NCBI GenBank assembly: GCA_905198155.1
Contig: CAJKBQ010000012.1
Location: 1-64,000 of the forward strand
Source of the DNA: an uncultured Eubacteriales bacterium
GTDB taxonomy: Bacteria; Bacillota; Clostridia; Oscillospirales; Acutalibacteraceae
Length of the DNA stretch: 64,000 nucleotides
Direction of reading: 5' to 3'
Numbering within the stretch: the first letter of the stretch is position 1; every line of letters begins with the position of its first letter. The position numbers and the translations under genes are program-made. The notes beneath the pieces are model-generated. The model was not told where the DNA came from. It saw nothing but the letters and a program-made list of their open reading frames with translations, and did no database searches. Of the stretch, positions 7,360-16,269 are shown in pieces.

Positions 7360-8799
7360 ATGCTGAACGAAAACCTGACAATGTTGACCGACTACTACGA
7401 ACTGTGCATGGCCAACGGCTATTTTCAGAATTGTATGCAGAACAAAACGGCCTGCTTCGATATGTTTTTCCGCAAAGTCCCGGACGACGGCGGCTTCGCG
7501 ATCATGGCGGGCGTGGAGCAGCTGATCGACTACCTGAAAAACCTGCATTTCACCGAGGCAGACATCGTCTACCTGCGCGGCCGCGGGTTCGACGAGCGGT
7601 TCCTGGACTACCTGCGGGACTTCAAGTTCACCTGCGACGTGTGGGCGGTGCCGGAGGGCACGCCGATCTTCCCCGGCGAGCCGATTGTCACCGTCAAAGG
7701 CCCGGTGGCGCAGGCGCAGCTGATCGAAACCATGCTGCTGCTGGTCATCAATCACCAAAGCCTGATCGCGACCAAAGCCAGCCGGATTGTCCGCGCGGCG
7801 GGCGGCCGGGCCGTGATGGAATTCGGTTCCCGGCGGGCGCAGGGCGCGTCCGGCGCGATTTATGGCGCGCGGGCGACGTATATTGCCGGGTGCGTCGGCA
7901 CCGCCTGCACCATCACCGACCGCGAATTCGGCGTCCCCGCGCTGGGAACCATGGCGCACAGCTGGATTCAGCTGTTCGACAAAGAGCTGGACGCGTTCGA
8001 AAGCTACGCCGCCCAGTACCCGGACAACTGCGTGCTGCTGGTGGACACCTACAACGCGCTGAAATCCGGCGTGCCGAACGCGATTCGCTGCTTTGACGAA
8101 GTGCTGCGCCCGATGGGCAAGCGCCCCGGCGGCATCCGCATCGACAGCGGCGACATCACCTACCTGTCGAAAAAAGCCCGCAAAATGCTGGACGACGCCG
8201 GGTACCCCGACTGCAAGATCTGCGCCTCCAACTCGCTGGACGAATACCTCATCCGCGATATGCTGATGCAGGGCGCGCAGATCGACAGCTTCGGCGTCGG
8301 CGAACGGATGATTACGTCGTCGTCGCACCCGGTGTTCGGCGGCGTGTACAAGCTGTCGGCGGTGGAAAGCGGCGGAATACTGCATCCGCGCATCAAAATC
8401 AGCGAAAACGTCTCCAAAATCACGAACCCCGGCTTCAAAAAAGTCTACCGCCTGTTCGACCGTTCCAGCGGCAAGGCGATTGCCGACGTCATCACGCTGC
8501 ACGACGAGGTGATCGACGAGTCGCAGCCGTACGAGCTGTTCGACCCGGAATACACCTGGAAGCGCAAGACCGTGACGGATTTCGTCGCGCAGCCGCTGCT
8601 GGTGCAGCTGTTCGCGCACGGCGAATGCGTATACCGGTCGCCGTCGCTGCCGGAGATTCGCGCGCATTGCGCCGCGCAGCTGGACACACTGTGGGACGAA
8701 GTGAAGCGGTTTGAAAACCCGCACCACTACTACGTCGATCTGTCGCAGCCGCTGTGGGATCTCAAAGAGCGCCTGCTGAAAGAGCACAGCGAAGCGTAA
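7360..8799 (+). CDS. pncB: Nicotinate phosphoribosyltransferase
   Basis: A 479-residue enzyme that joins nicotinate and PRPP to make nicotinate mononucleotide, the first step of the Preiss-Handler route to NAD. The N-terminus LTMLTDYYELCMANGYF is typical, as are FGSRRAQG (about residue 150), a substrate-binding motif, and GIRIDSGDI (about 255), the phosphate-binding region. Length fits the bacterial family. The ATG at 7360 follows GAAAGGCGG; starts upstream would overlap the promoter. It probably shares a transcript with the aldo/keto reductase gene 16 bp downstream. Confidence 0.93.
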   Translation: MLNENLTMLTDYYELCMANGYFQNCMQNKTACFDMFFRKVPDDGGFAIMAGVEQLIDYLKNLHFTEADIVYLRGRGFDERFLDYLRDFKFTCDVWAVPEGTPIFPGEPIVTVKGPVAQAQLIETMLLLVINHQSLIATKASRIVRAAGGRAVMEFGSRRAQGASGAIYGARATYIAGCVGTACTITDREFGVPALGTMAHSWIQLFDKELDAFESYAAQYPDNCVLLVDTYNALKSGVPNAIRCFDEVLRPMGKRPGGIRIDSGDITYLSKKARKMLDDAGYPDCKICASNSLDEYLIRDMLMQGAQIDSFGVGERMITSSSHPVFGGVYKLSAVESGGILHPRIKISENVSKITNPGFKKVYRLFDRSSGKAIADVITLHDEVIDESQPYELFDPEYTWKRKTVTDFVAQPLLVQLFAHGECVYRSPSLPEIRAHCAAQLDTLWDEVKRFENPHHYYVDLSQPLWDLKERLLKEHSEA

Positions 8800-8815
8800 A
8801 AAGGAGCGATACACC

Positions 8816-9823
8816 ATGGAATACCGAATTTTGGGCAAAACCGGCCTGCGGATTTCCCGCGTCGGCTTCGGCGGCATCCCGATCCAGCGGATTGAAGCCG
8901 CGCAGGCGCACGGCCTGCTGCAGGCGGTCGCGGACGCGGGGATCAATTTCATCGACACCGCCAAAGCGTATACCGTCAGCGAAGCGTACATCGGCGAATC
9001 GATCGAAGGAATGCGCGACCGGTTCGTGCTGGCCACCAAAAGCGGCGCGAAAACCCGCGCCGCGATGGCGGCCGATATCTCCGACAGCCTGCGCAAGCTG
9101 CGCACGGACTACATCGACCTGTACCAGATTCACAATCCCAATCCCGCCCAGTTCGACGCCATCTGCGCGCCGGGCGGGGCGCTGGAAGCGCTGCTGGACG
9201 CGCGGGACAGCGGCAAAATCGGCCACATCGGCGTGACGGCGCACTCGGCGGAAGTGTTTGAGCGGGCGCTGACGCTCGACTGGGTGGAAACGATCATGTT
9301 CCCGTACAACATCGTGGAAACGCAGGGCGAAGCGCTGATTGCGCGCTGCGCCGCGCAGGATATCGGCTTCATCGCGATGAAGCCGCTGGCCGGGGGCGCG
9401 CTGGAAGATGCGCCGCTCGCGATGCGGTTCATCTGCGCCAACCCGGACGTGACGGTGGTGATTCCGGGGATGTATGCGCCCGCCGAGGTCGCGCAGAACG
9501 TCGCGGCCGCCGCGGACGATGCCCCGCTGACCGCCGACGAGCGCGAAAAAATCGACACCATCCGCCGCACGCTCGGCAGCAATTTCTGCCGCCGCTGCAA
9601 CTACTGCGCGCCGTGTACCGTCGGGATCGCGATTCCCAGCGTGTTCCTGTTTGAAGGCTACCTCAGCCGCTACGGGCTGGAAGACTGGGCGCGGGCGCGG
9701 TACGCAACGCTGCCGGTGAAGGCTGGCGCGTGCGTGGGGTGCGGCGCGTGCGAACCGCGATGTCCGTACCAGCTGCCCATCCGCGAGATGATGCGGAAAA
9801 GCGCAATGGAATTTGGCGTGTAA
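8816..9823 (+). CDS. Aldo/keto reductase with C-terminal iron-sulphur motifs
   Basis: A 335-residue protein. Residues 1-250 form an NAD(P)H aldo/keto reductase barrel with the tetrad in FIDTAKAY (Asp, Tyr), LATKSG (Lys) and YQIHN (His). The C-terminal part adds cysteine groups CRRCNYCAPC (near residue 260) and CVGCGACEPRCPY (near 305), like a ferredoxin-type extension that can hold one or two 4Fe-4S clusters. This fused form is common in strict anaerobes and may exchange electrons with ferredoxin. AAGGAG lies ahead of the ATG. Substrate unknown. Confidence 0.85.
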   Translation: MEYRILGKTGLRISRVGFGGIPIQRIEAAQAHGLLQAVADAGINFIDTAKAYTVSEAYIGESIEGMRDRFVLATKSGAKTRAAMAADISDSLRKLRTDYIDLYQIHNPNPAQFDAICAPGGALEALLDARDSGKIGHIGVTAHSAEVFERALTLDWVETIMFPYNIVETQGEALIARCAAQDIGFIAMKPLAGGALEDAPLAMRFICANPDVTVVIPGMYAPAEVAQNVAAAADDAPLTADEREKIDTIRRTLGSNFCRRCNYCAPCTVGIAIPSVFLFEGYLSRYGLEDWARARYATLPVKAGACVGCGACEPRCPYQLPIREMMRKSAMEFGV

Positions 9824-9852
9824 ACGCACACATATTGCTGATCTCACACTGC

Positions 9853-9909
9853 AATCGGCCAAAATGGTGCCGATTAGCAATGGAAATCCGGCGCGAATTG
9901 TCGTATAAT
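9853..9909 (+). promoter_or_regulatory. uxaC promoter region with upstream inverted repeat
   Basis: A TATAAT box (9904-9909) has only a weak -35 match (TGGAAA, 9881-9886, 17-bp spacing). Directly upstream is an inverted repeat AATCGGC (9853-9859) / GCCGATT (9869-9875) with a 9-bp spacer. A poor -35 box next to a palindrome suggests an activator site, but this is inference. Confidence 0.5.
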
Positions 9910-9948
9910 GAAATCAAGACTTACCACGGGAAAAGGAAGGATTGCATT

Positions 9949-11352
9949 ATGAGCGAATTGCTTTCGGCAGATTTTATGCTGCACAACGAAACCGGCAAGC
10001 GGCTGTACCACCGGTATGCCGCGCAGATGCCAATTTACGACTACCATTGCCACGTCAGCCCGCAGGAGATTTGGGAGGACAAAGCGTACGACAACATCAC
10101 CCAGGTGTGGCTGTACGGCGACCACTACAAGTGGCGGCTGATGCGCGCGATGGGCTTTGACGAGTCCGTCATCACCGGCGACCCCAATCGCCCGGCCGAC
10201 GAGCAGCGCGACTACGAGCGCTTCCTGGCGTTCGCCAAAACGGTGCCGATGTGCCTGGGCAATCCGATGTACCACTGGACGCACATGGAGCTGAAAGCGT
10301 ACTTTGGAATCAACGAAGAGCTGAACGAGCAGTCCGCCCCGGCGATTTGGGCGAAAACGAAAGAAATGCTGCAAAACGGCCTGACGGTGCGCAAAATCAT
10401 CGAGCAGTCGAACGTCGCGGTCATCTGCACCACGGACGACCCGGTCGATTCGCTGATTTATCACCAGAAAATCCGCGCCGAGGGCAAGCTGAAAACGCGC
10501 GTGCTGCCGGCGTTCCGGCCGGACAAAGCGCTGCGCCCGACGGCGGATTACCTGCATCAGCTGGGCGAAGCCGCCGACGTGGCGATTCATGACTTCGCGT
10601 CGCTGACCGAAGCGCTCGACCGCCGGATTGCGTATTTCCACGACAACGGCTGCCGCATCTCCGACCATGCGTTCGGCGCAGTGCCGTACCGCGAAGCGAC
10701 GGCGGCAGAGCTGGATGCGATCGTCGCGGCCGTGCTCGGCGGCGAATCGCTCAGCGACGACCGCAGCGACGCGCTGCAAACCGCGCTGATGCTGCACCTG
10801 GGGCAGCAGTACGCCCGTCTGGGCTGGACGATGCAGCTGCACCTGGCCGCCCTGCGCAACAACAACACCACCATGTTCCGCCGCCTCGGCCCGGACACCG
10901 GGTTCGATTCGATGGACGACTGCCTCTACGCGCGCCCGCTGGCGAAACTGCTGGACGGCATCGCGCAGACGGAACTGCCGCGGACGATCCTCTATTCGCT
11001 GAACCCGCGCGACAACTATATGCTCGGCGCGATGATCGGCAACTTCCAGGGCGGCGGCATCGCCGGGCGCGTGCAGCTCGGCTCCGGCTGGTGGTTCAAC
11101 GACCAGCGCGACGGCATGGAAGATCAGCTGCGCACGCTGGCGAACCTCGGCCTGCTGCCGAAATTCGTCGGGATGCTGACCGATTCGCGCAGCTTCCTGT
11201 CGTACACCCGGCACGACTACTTCCGCCGCATCCTCTGCAACCTGATCGGCCAGTGGGTGGAGCACGGCGAATACATCGCCGACGAAGCGCGCCTGGGCGC
11301 GATGGTGCAGGATATCTGCTTCCGCAACGCGGAGTCGTACTTCCGGCTGTAA
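9949..11352 (+). CDS. uxaC: Uronate (glucuronate/galacturonate) isomerase
   Basis: A 467-residue protein of the UxaC family in the amidohydrolase fold. It converts D-glucuronate to D-fructuronate and D-galacturonate to D-tagaturonate, the entry step for pectin and hemicellulose acids. The metal-binding HCHVSP motif sits at residues 33-38 (His33, His35). Other family marks are CTTDDPVDSL (about 165), LQLHLAALRNNN-type residues near 290-305, and GSGWWFNDQRDGM (about 380). AAAAGGAAGG precedes the ATG. It is monocistronic; the other steps of the pathway (uxaB, uxaA, kdgK) are not in the window. Confidence 0.95.
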   Translation: MSELLSADFMLHNETGKRLYHRYAAQMPIYDYHCHVSPQEIWEDKAYDNITQVWLYGDHYKWRLMRAMGFDESVITGDPNRPADEQRDYERFLAFAKTVPMCLGNPMYHWTHMELKAYFGINEELNEQSAPAIWAKTKEMLQNGLTVRKIIEQSNVAVICTTDDPVDSLIYHQKIRAEGKLKTRVLPAFRPDKALRPTADYLHQLGEAADVAIHDFASLTEALDRRIAYFHDNGCRISDHAFGAVPYREATAAELDAIVAAVLGGESLSDDRSDALQTALMLHLGQQYARLGWTMQLHLAALRNNNTTMFRRLGPDTGFDSMDDCLYARPLAKLLDGIAQTELPRTILYSLNPRDNYMLGAMIGNFQGGGIAGRVQLGSGWWFNDQRDGMEDQLRTLANLGLLPKFVGMLTDSRSFLSYTRHDYFRRILCNLIGQWVEHGEYIADEARLGAMVQDICFRNAESYFRL

Positions 11353-11369
11353 TTTCCCAAAACAATCCA

Positions 11370-11404
11370 AAACGGAGCGATCCCCCGCGGGATCGCTCCG
11401 TTTG
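11370..11404 (+). terminator. Terminator between convergent uxaC and helicase-loader genes
   Basis: Arms AACGGAGCGATCCC (11371-11384) and GGGATCGCTCCGTT (11389-11402) give a long perfect stem flanked by A- and T-runs, so it may act in both directions. Confidence 0.88.
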
Positions 11405-11424
11405 ATTTTGCAGAAACAGCAGGA

Positions 11425-12417
11425 TTACCGCCCGGCATACGCGCGAATCTGCCGCACATCGCGCCCCAGGAACCGCAGCGTGCGGTACCCGCCCATAATC
11501 CGGGACAGCACGCGCTGCGTGTAGCGCTGTTCCAGCTCGGTGAACGACAGGTTACTGCTGATGATGGTGGGGCGGCTGCGCATCAGCCGCGTGTTGATGA
11601 GGTTATAAATCGTGGACGTGACGTACTGCGTGATGAATTCCGTGCCCAGATCGTCCAGAATCAGCAGGTCGCATTCCAGCAGATTGCGCTCGATGTCGGT
11701 ATCGACGGCGGCGCGGCCGAAATGCTCTTTTTCCACCTGCAGCATGAAGTTCTGCGCGGAGCCGTAAATCACGCCGAACCCGCGGTCAATCGCCGCGCGG
11801 GCAATCGCCAGCGACAAATGCGTTTTGCCCAGCCCGGTCGCGCCGGACATGAAGATGTTGCCCGATTGGAGCGAAAACTGGTCGGCGTAGTCGCGGCAGA
11901 ATTTCAGCACGTCGCGCATCACTTCGCGCGGCGACAAATGCGTTTTGGCGTCCGGCTCGATGGGGTAGTAGTTCAGGTCAAAATTGGAAAAATCGCACAG
12001 CGCCATCGGCGACAGCTCGTTCAGCCTCCGGTACGACTCCATCCGCAGCAGCTGCTTCATGCAGCTGCACATCTGGCCGTCGATGTATCCCTCGTCGCCG
12101 CATTGCGCGCAGCGGTACGGCGGATCCATGTAGTCCGCCGGGAATCCCGCGCCGCGCAGCGCGTCGGCCAGCGCCTGCTGCTGCGCCAGGTTGCGCCGCC
12201 CCAGCGATTCAATCTGCTGCCGCACGTCCGCGCCGCCCGCGGTGATAATCCGCGCCGCTTGCAGCCCCACCTGCGCGATCTCGTGCTCAATTTCCAGCGC
12301 GCGCGGGCATTTCTGCGCGACCTCCGCCCGGTGCTCGCGTTCGGTCTGCTTCGCGGCGGCGCGGCGTGCGCTCAGCTGTGCGGCGACGCTGTCGTAAACT
12401 TCGCGTCCGTATCCCAT
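11425..12417 (-). CDS. DnaC/DnaI-type replicative helicase loader ATPase
   Basis: A 330-residue AAA+ protein that should load the replicative helicase onto DNA together with DnaD-type proteins. Residues 1-95 are helical and charged; a zinc-binding module follows (Cys103, Cys106, Cys117, Cys119). The ATPase part has Walker A GATGLGKT at 192-199, Walker B LLILDDLG at 251-258, and the SNLSFTEL and RVLSRI segments containing sensor and arginine-finger residues. It lies 15 bp after the DnaD-like gene on the same strand, the same pairing as dnaB/dnaD-dnaI in Firmicutes. IstB transposition helpers share the ATPase, but the N-terminal zinc module and DnaD neighbour favour a primosome role. Confidence 0.88.
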   Translation of the reverse strand: MGYGREVYDSVAAQLSARRAAAKQTEREHRAEVAQKCPRALEIEHEIAQVGLQAARIITAGGADVRQQIESLGRRNLAQQQALADALRGAGFPADYMDPPYRCAQCGDEGYIDGQMCSCMKQLLRMESYRRLNELSPMALCDFSNFDLNYYPIEPDAKTHLSPREVMRDVLKFCRDYADQFSLQSGNIFMSGATGLGKTHLSLAIARAAIDRGFGVIYGSAQNFMLQVEKEHFGRAAVDTDIERNLLECDLLILDDLGTEFITQYVTSTIYNLINTRLMRSRPTIISSNLSFTELEQRYTQRVLSRIMGGYRTLRFLGRDVRQIRAYAGR

Positions 12418-12432
12418 GATTTGCCTTCCTCC

Positions 12433-13461
12433 TTACCGCTGCGAATTGCCGTACAGCGTCATCCGCTCAAACGCTTCCAGGTCGTACGACCGGTCGGCGT
12501 TCGGGTCGGCCGCCGGGCGGCTGAATGCACCCGCCTGCGCCGGTTTGCGGTTTTCGGCGTGCGCTTGGTCGATGGTGCGGATGCCTTCGCTGTGCCACCG
12601 CTCCAAAATTTTGTCGATGTACCCGAATTTCACCTTGCCGGTGCTGTCGATGCACCGGTTGTACGCTTCGCGCAGCATTGCATCGTCAAATCCCCAGGTA
12701 TGCACCCACCGTGCGGCGCATTCGTACTCGGTTGCGCTGGGCTGGCGCTTGTCAATCCCAAACAGGCGGCTCACCTGCGCCCAGACCGTTTTGCGGTCGT
12801 CCAGCAGCCGGATTTTCTCTTCGGCCTTTTCGTGCGTGTTAATGCCCTCGGCCGCCCAGCTGACGGCCATTTTCTCGATGTAGCTCATATTGGTTTTGCC
12901 GTTGTCGGCGGCGTACTGCACGATCATCATAATCACGTCGCCGGGCAGCCCGTCCCAGTCGTGCAGATTTACCAGCGCACCCAGCTCCGGCGTGGACAGC
13001 GGCCGCCCGAAGTTCTGCTCCGCCGCGTCGATCAGCGCGCGGATGTCCTCGTTGTCCTGAATCCGCGACGCGATCTCCATCGGATTCAGCTGGCGCGGCC
13101 GGGGACGCGGCGCATCTTTGCGGGCGGCGGGCGGTGATTCCGGTTCCGGCGCAGCGGGCTGCTGCACAGGTGCAGGCGCAGGCGCAGGTGCGGCCGCAGG
13201 CGCGGCGGGGCGCAGCGTTTGATTCGTTTCGGCCACCACACCCGCCGCAATCCAGTACTGCATCGCGTCGCACACATCGGCGCGGCTCAGCCCCAGCACG
13301 GCGCCAATCTGCTCCGGCTCCACCGCTTCGCCGGCGTGGCGCAGCAGCCAGAGCAGGATTTTCAGCTGCGCCGATCCGGCCAGCTTCAAATGCTGATCCA
13401 CCACCGACGCGGGGACGATAAACACCTGGTTCCAAGCGCCCAGGTCAATTTGAAAACTCAT
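12433..13461 (-). CDS. DnaD-domain primosome protein
   Basis: A 342-residue protein with an N-terminal winged-helix region (about 1-85), a Pro/Ala-rich linker (about 90-130), and two DnaD-type helical domains (about 135-210 and 225-310). The segments PLSTPELGALVNLHDWDGLPGDVIMMIVQYA and YNRCIDSTGKVKFGYIDKIL-type motif fit the family, the latter near the C-terminal YxxxI-type motif used in ssDNA binding. It should help open and load helicase at the origin or restart sites. It lies directly upstream of the helicase loader gene and is probably co-transcribed. A TATAAT box on the minus strand (13519-13524) lies about 60 bp upstream. Confidence 0.87.
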   Translation of the reverse strand: MSFQIDLGAWNQVFIVPASVVDQHLKLAGSAQLKILLWLLRHAGEAVEPEQIGAVLGLSRADVCDAMQYWIAAGVVAETNQTLRPAAPAAAPAPAPAPVQQPAAPEPESPPAARKDAPRPRPRQLNPMEIASRIQDNEDIRALIDAAEQNFGRPLSTPELGALVNLHDWDGLPGDVIMMIVQYAADNGKTNMSYIEKMAVSWAAEGINTHEKAEEKIRLLDDRKTVWAQVSRLFGIDKRQPSATEYECAARWVHTWGFDDAMLREAYNRCIDSTGKVKFGYIDKILERWHSEGIRTIDQAHAENRKPAQAGAFSRPAADPNADRSYDLEAFERMTLYGNSQR

Positions 13462-13580
13462 GAGACACGGTCATTCCTCTCCGGGATTCGTCATTTTGCG
13501 ATTGAATATACAAATATTATTATAGCACAAAATGCGCCGGGCGGGAAGCCCTCTTTGCAAAAAAATCGGACGGAATTTTC

Positions 13581-15404
13581 TCACCGATCCACGGCGAACG
13601 AAAAGCATACGCCGTCCGGCGTATTGGCCGCACCGCACACGCCGCCGTGCAGCGCCACGATCGACTTCGCAATCGCCAGCCCCAGCCCGGTGCCTTCGGC
13701 GTGACTGCGCGCCGGGTCCGCCCGGAAAAACGGCGTCCACAGCTGCGGCAGCACATCCGGCGGGATGGGATCGCCGGTGTTCGTCACGGCGAATCGCACC
13801 ACGCGGTCGGTGGATTCGACCCGCACACGGATTTCGCCGCCGATGGGCGTGTGGCGGATGGCGTTGGTCAAAAAATTCGTCATCACCCGCGCAATCCGGT
13901 CGCCGTCTACCAGCGCGACGGTGTCGTCGTCCGCGCGCAGCGTCCAGCGCAGCTGCTTGGCGGCGGCCGCTTCCGCCAGCCGATCCATCGTCTGCTGCGC
14001 CAGCGCCGCCAGCGCCATCGGCTCTTTGTACAGCCGGATCCGCCCGGCTTCGGCGCGCGACAGGTCGAGCATTTCAAACACCATTGCGTCCATGCGCTCC
14101 GCTTCGTCCAAAATCATTTGCAAGTAATGCGCGCGCTTGTCCTCGGCGACGTGCGCCTGCAAGCCTTCGGCAGCACTGTGAATGATCGCCAGCGGCGTTT
14201 TCAGCTCGTGCGCAACGGCGGACATGGTTTGCTTGCGTTCGTCCTCGGCGGACTGCGCAAACGCCAGCTGCCGGTTTTGCTGTGCGATTTCGGCGTCGCG
14301 CTGGCTGATTTTTTCGAGCAGCCGGTTTACGCCGTCGATCAGCTGATCCATCTCGCGCAGGCGGCGATTTGGGGGGCGGACGGTGATCGTGCGGAATCCC
14401 GCCGCCAGCCCGTCGGCCAAAATCCGCGCCGGTTCGCAGAACGCGCGTCGATATGCGTGCAGCAGCATCAGGTACAGCGCGGCCGCGATCAGAAACGACG
14501 CGACGTAAAAGCCCGTCAGGCTGCGCAGGGCGGTGCGGAGGGGCGCGTAGTGGAGGATATGGAGCACCAGCAGGGAAGTGTCCGGGATTTCTTTGCGGTC
14601 GGTGGGATCCGGCGCATAGGAAACGTAAAAAACTTCCGAATAGTACGGCGAATCCAAAACCTGCGGTAGCCCTGAACTGCTTTGCGTATGCGAACGCAGC
14701 ATCTGCTTGCCGATCTGCACCAAACGCTCCGACCCGCCGGAATAAAACGTGACGCGCGGCGTGTACCAGGATTCCAGCGCCGCGCCGTCGGCGGGCGAAC
14801 CGGATTCCCACAGCAGTTCCGCCTGCCCGGCGGGGGAGACGATCTCGATGCGCGTCGGGACAAAATAGCCGTCCTTGCGGAATCCGGTCAGCGCGAACCA
14901 ATCGTCCCCGCGAAAAACCGAATCTATCTCCGCTTGCAGCGATGCCCATGTGTGTTCATCCGTCATATCCGCCATTCGCACGGCCATCGGCTCGGCCGGC
15001 TGCTGTTGCGCGTTTTGGGTGGGATATGCGCTGAACGTAAAGCAGTTGCCGCTCGCAATGACCCATGGGTTTTCCGCCAGCCGGAACGATTCCCCGTACT
15101 GCATCCGCGCCACCAAAACGGTATCCTGATAGTCCACCAGATCCGTGTGAAGCGTAGAGGGACGGTTGATCTGCTGCGTGAGCGAAACGTAGTAAACCTG
15201 CGGATAATCCAAAAGATATTCCTGCGAATAAATACTCGTGTTCAACGTGTTATTGACCAGCGCGTAATACAAGTCTCGGCGCATCAGCCGCATCTCCCGC
15301 CCCGTCGCAACCGCCCCAATCGCCAGCACCGCGCCGAGCATCGCCGCCCCCATCCGCACCGCAAATCCGCGCAGCGAAAAGGTTCTTTGCTTTTTCTCCG
15401 CCAT
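13581..15404 (-). CDS. Membrane sensor histidine kinase
   Basis: A 607-residue kinase with one membrane segment near residues 12-35, a large extracytoplasmic sensor region (about 36-290), a second segment (about 293-315), a HAMP-like linker, the dimerisation/phosphoacceptor motif AVAHELKTPLA with His399, and an HATPase domain with the N box (NFLTNAIRHT), GDPIP and GTGLGLAIAKSIV. It should phosphorylate the response regulator just upstream. The start at 15404 has AAAGGA 10 bases ahead; an in-frame ATG at 15434 abuts the regulator stop but its GGAAGG is only four bases away. The signal is unknown. Confidence 0.92.
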   Translation of the reverse strand: MAEKKQRTFSLRGFAVRMGAAMLGAVLAIGAVATGREMRLMRRDLYYALVNNTLNTSIYSQEYLLDYPQVYYVSLTQQINRPSTLHTDLVDYQDTVLVARMQYGESFRLAENPWVIASGNCFTFSAYPTQNAQQQPAEPMAVRMADMTDEHTWASLQAEIDSVFRGDDWFALTGFRKDGYFVPTRIEIVSPAGQAELLWESGSPADGAALESWYTPRVTFYSGGSERLVQIGKQMLRSHTQSSSGLPQVLDSPYYSEVFYVSYAPDPTDRKEIPDTSLLVLHILHYAPLRTALRSLTGFYVASFLIAAALYLMLLHAYRRAFCEPARILADGLAAGFRTITVRPPNRRLREMDQLIDGVNRLLEKISQRDAEIAQQNRQLAFAQSAEDERKQTMSAVAHELKTPLAIIHSAAEGLQAHVAEDKRAHYLQMILDEAERMDAMVFEMLDLSRAEAGRIRLYKEPMALAALAQQTMDRLAEAAAAKQLRWTLRADDDTVALVDGDRIARVMTNFLTNAIRHTPIGGEIRVRVESTDRVVRFAVTNTGDPIPPDVLPQLWTPFFRADPARSHAEGTGLGLAIAKSIVALHGGVCGAANTPDGVCFSFAVDR

Positions 15405-15434
15405 AAAATTTCCGTCCTTTCTCCGTGTTTCCAT

Positions 15435-16103
15435 TCAGCCTTCCAAACAATACCCCACCTTGACAATCGTTCGGATGCACCGCCCCGCGCTGCCGAGTTT
15501 TTCCCGCAGCCGCTTCACATAGGTGTCCACCGCACGGATGTCGCCGTCGTAGTCGTACCCCCAGCACTGGTTCAGCAGCTGCTCCCGGCTGAGCACCTGG
15601 TTTTTGTTCAGCATCAGGCAGTGCAGCAGCGCAAATTCCCGCGGCGTCAGCGCCACTTCCACTCTGTCCGCGAACACCTGATGCCGGATCAAATCCAGCG
15701 TCAGCGTCCCGGCGGCGAACTGCCCGCCTGTGCGCATACTGCCGCGGCACCGCCGGATCAGCGCGCCGACTTTGGCGTACAGCACCGCCATCGCGAACGG
15801 CTTGGTGATGTAATCGTCCGCGCCCAGCGCGTACCCGCGCAGCTTGTCGTCCTCGTCAGCCAGCGCCGTCAGGAACAGAATCGGCACGTTGCTCGTGCGC
15901 CGCAGCCGCTCGCACACGCGCCACCCATCCACGCCGGGCATCAAAATGTCCAGCAAAATCGCGTCCGGCGCCGCGTCCGCCGCCCGTGCCAGCGCTTCTG
16001 CGCCGTCGGCCGCTTCGATGGGGCAGTCGCCTTTGCTGCGGAAATAGTCGCAGATCAGCTCCCGCAAATGCGGCTCGTCTTCGGCAATTAAAATTCGGTT
16101 CAT
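15435..16103 (-). CDS. OmpR/PhoB-family response regulator
   Basis: A 222-residue protein with a receiver domain (1-120) and a winged-helix DNA-binding domain (about 130-222). Phosphoacceptor Asp52 lies in LLDILMPG, with acidic residues in EDEP (8-11), Thr79 and Lys101 in ITKPF. The output domain has LTPREFALLHCLMLNKNQVLS-type recognition features (split at the turn) and RAVDTYVKRLREKLG. It forms a two-gene operon with the histidine kinase that follows 30 bp later. AAAAGGAG precedes the ATG. Targets are not evident from the window. Confidence 0.93.
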   Translation of the reverse strand: MNRILIAEDEPHLRELICDYFRSKGDCPIEAADGAEALARAADAAPDAILLDILMPGVDGWRVCERLRRTSNVPILFLTALADEDDKLRGYALGADDYITKPFAMAVLYAKVGALIRRCRGSMRTGGQFAAGTLTLDLIRHQVFADRVEVALTPREFALLHCLMLNKNQVLSREQLLNQCWGYDYDGDIRAVDTYVKRLREKLGSAGRCIRTIVKVGYCLEG

Positions 16104-16197
16104 GGTGAAGGCTCCTTTTCGATGGTCTACTTAGATTGTACCCGACGGATTTGTACTTCCTGTGTCAGAAATCCCGGTGCAATCAAAAAAATTTCTC

Positions 16198-16226
16198 TTT
16201 ACAAATCGCGCACTTTCGGATATAAT
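16198..16226 (+). promoter_or_regulatory. prfB promoter
   Basis: TTTACA (16198-16203), 17-bp spacer, TATAAT (16221-16226). It excludes any start codon upstream of about 16233 and so helps fix the prfB start. Confidence 0.83.
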
Positions 16227-16269
16227 AGAATGGAATGATTTTGAACACAGCAAAGGAATGATACCAATT

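Noticed and set aside
11425..13461. IS21-type transposition module (IstB-like ATPase)
   Set aside because: There is no IstA-type integrase or terminal repeats, and the upstream gene is a DnaD-type primosome protein, so a replication role is preferred.
16162..16269. Longer N-terminal extension of RF2
   Set aside because: It would start before the promoter -10 box at 16221-16226 and adds sequence not found in the family.
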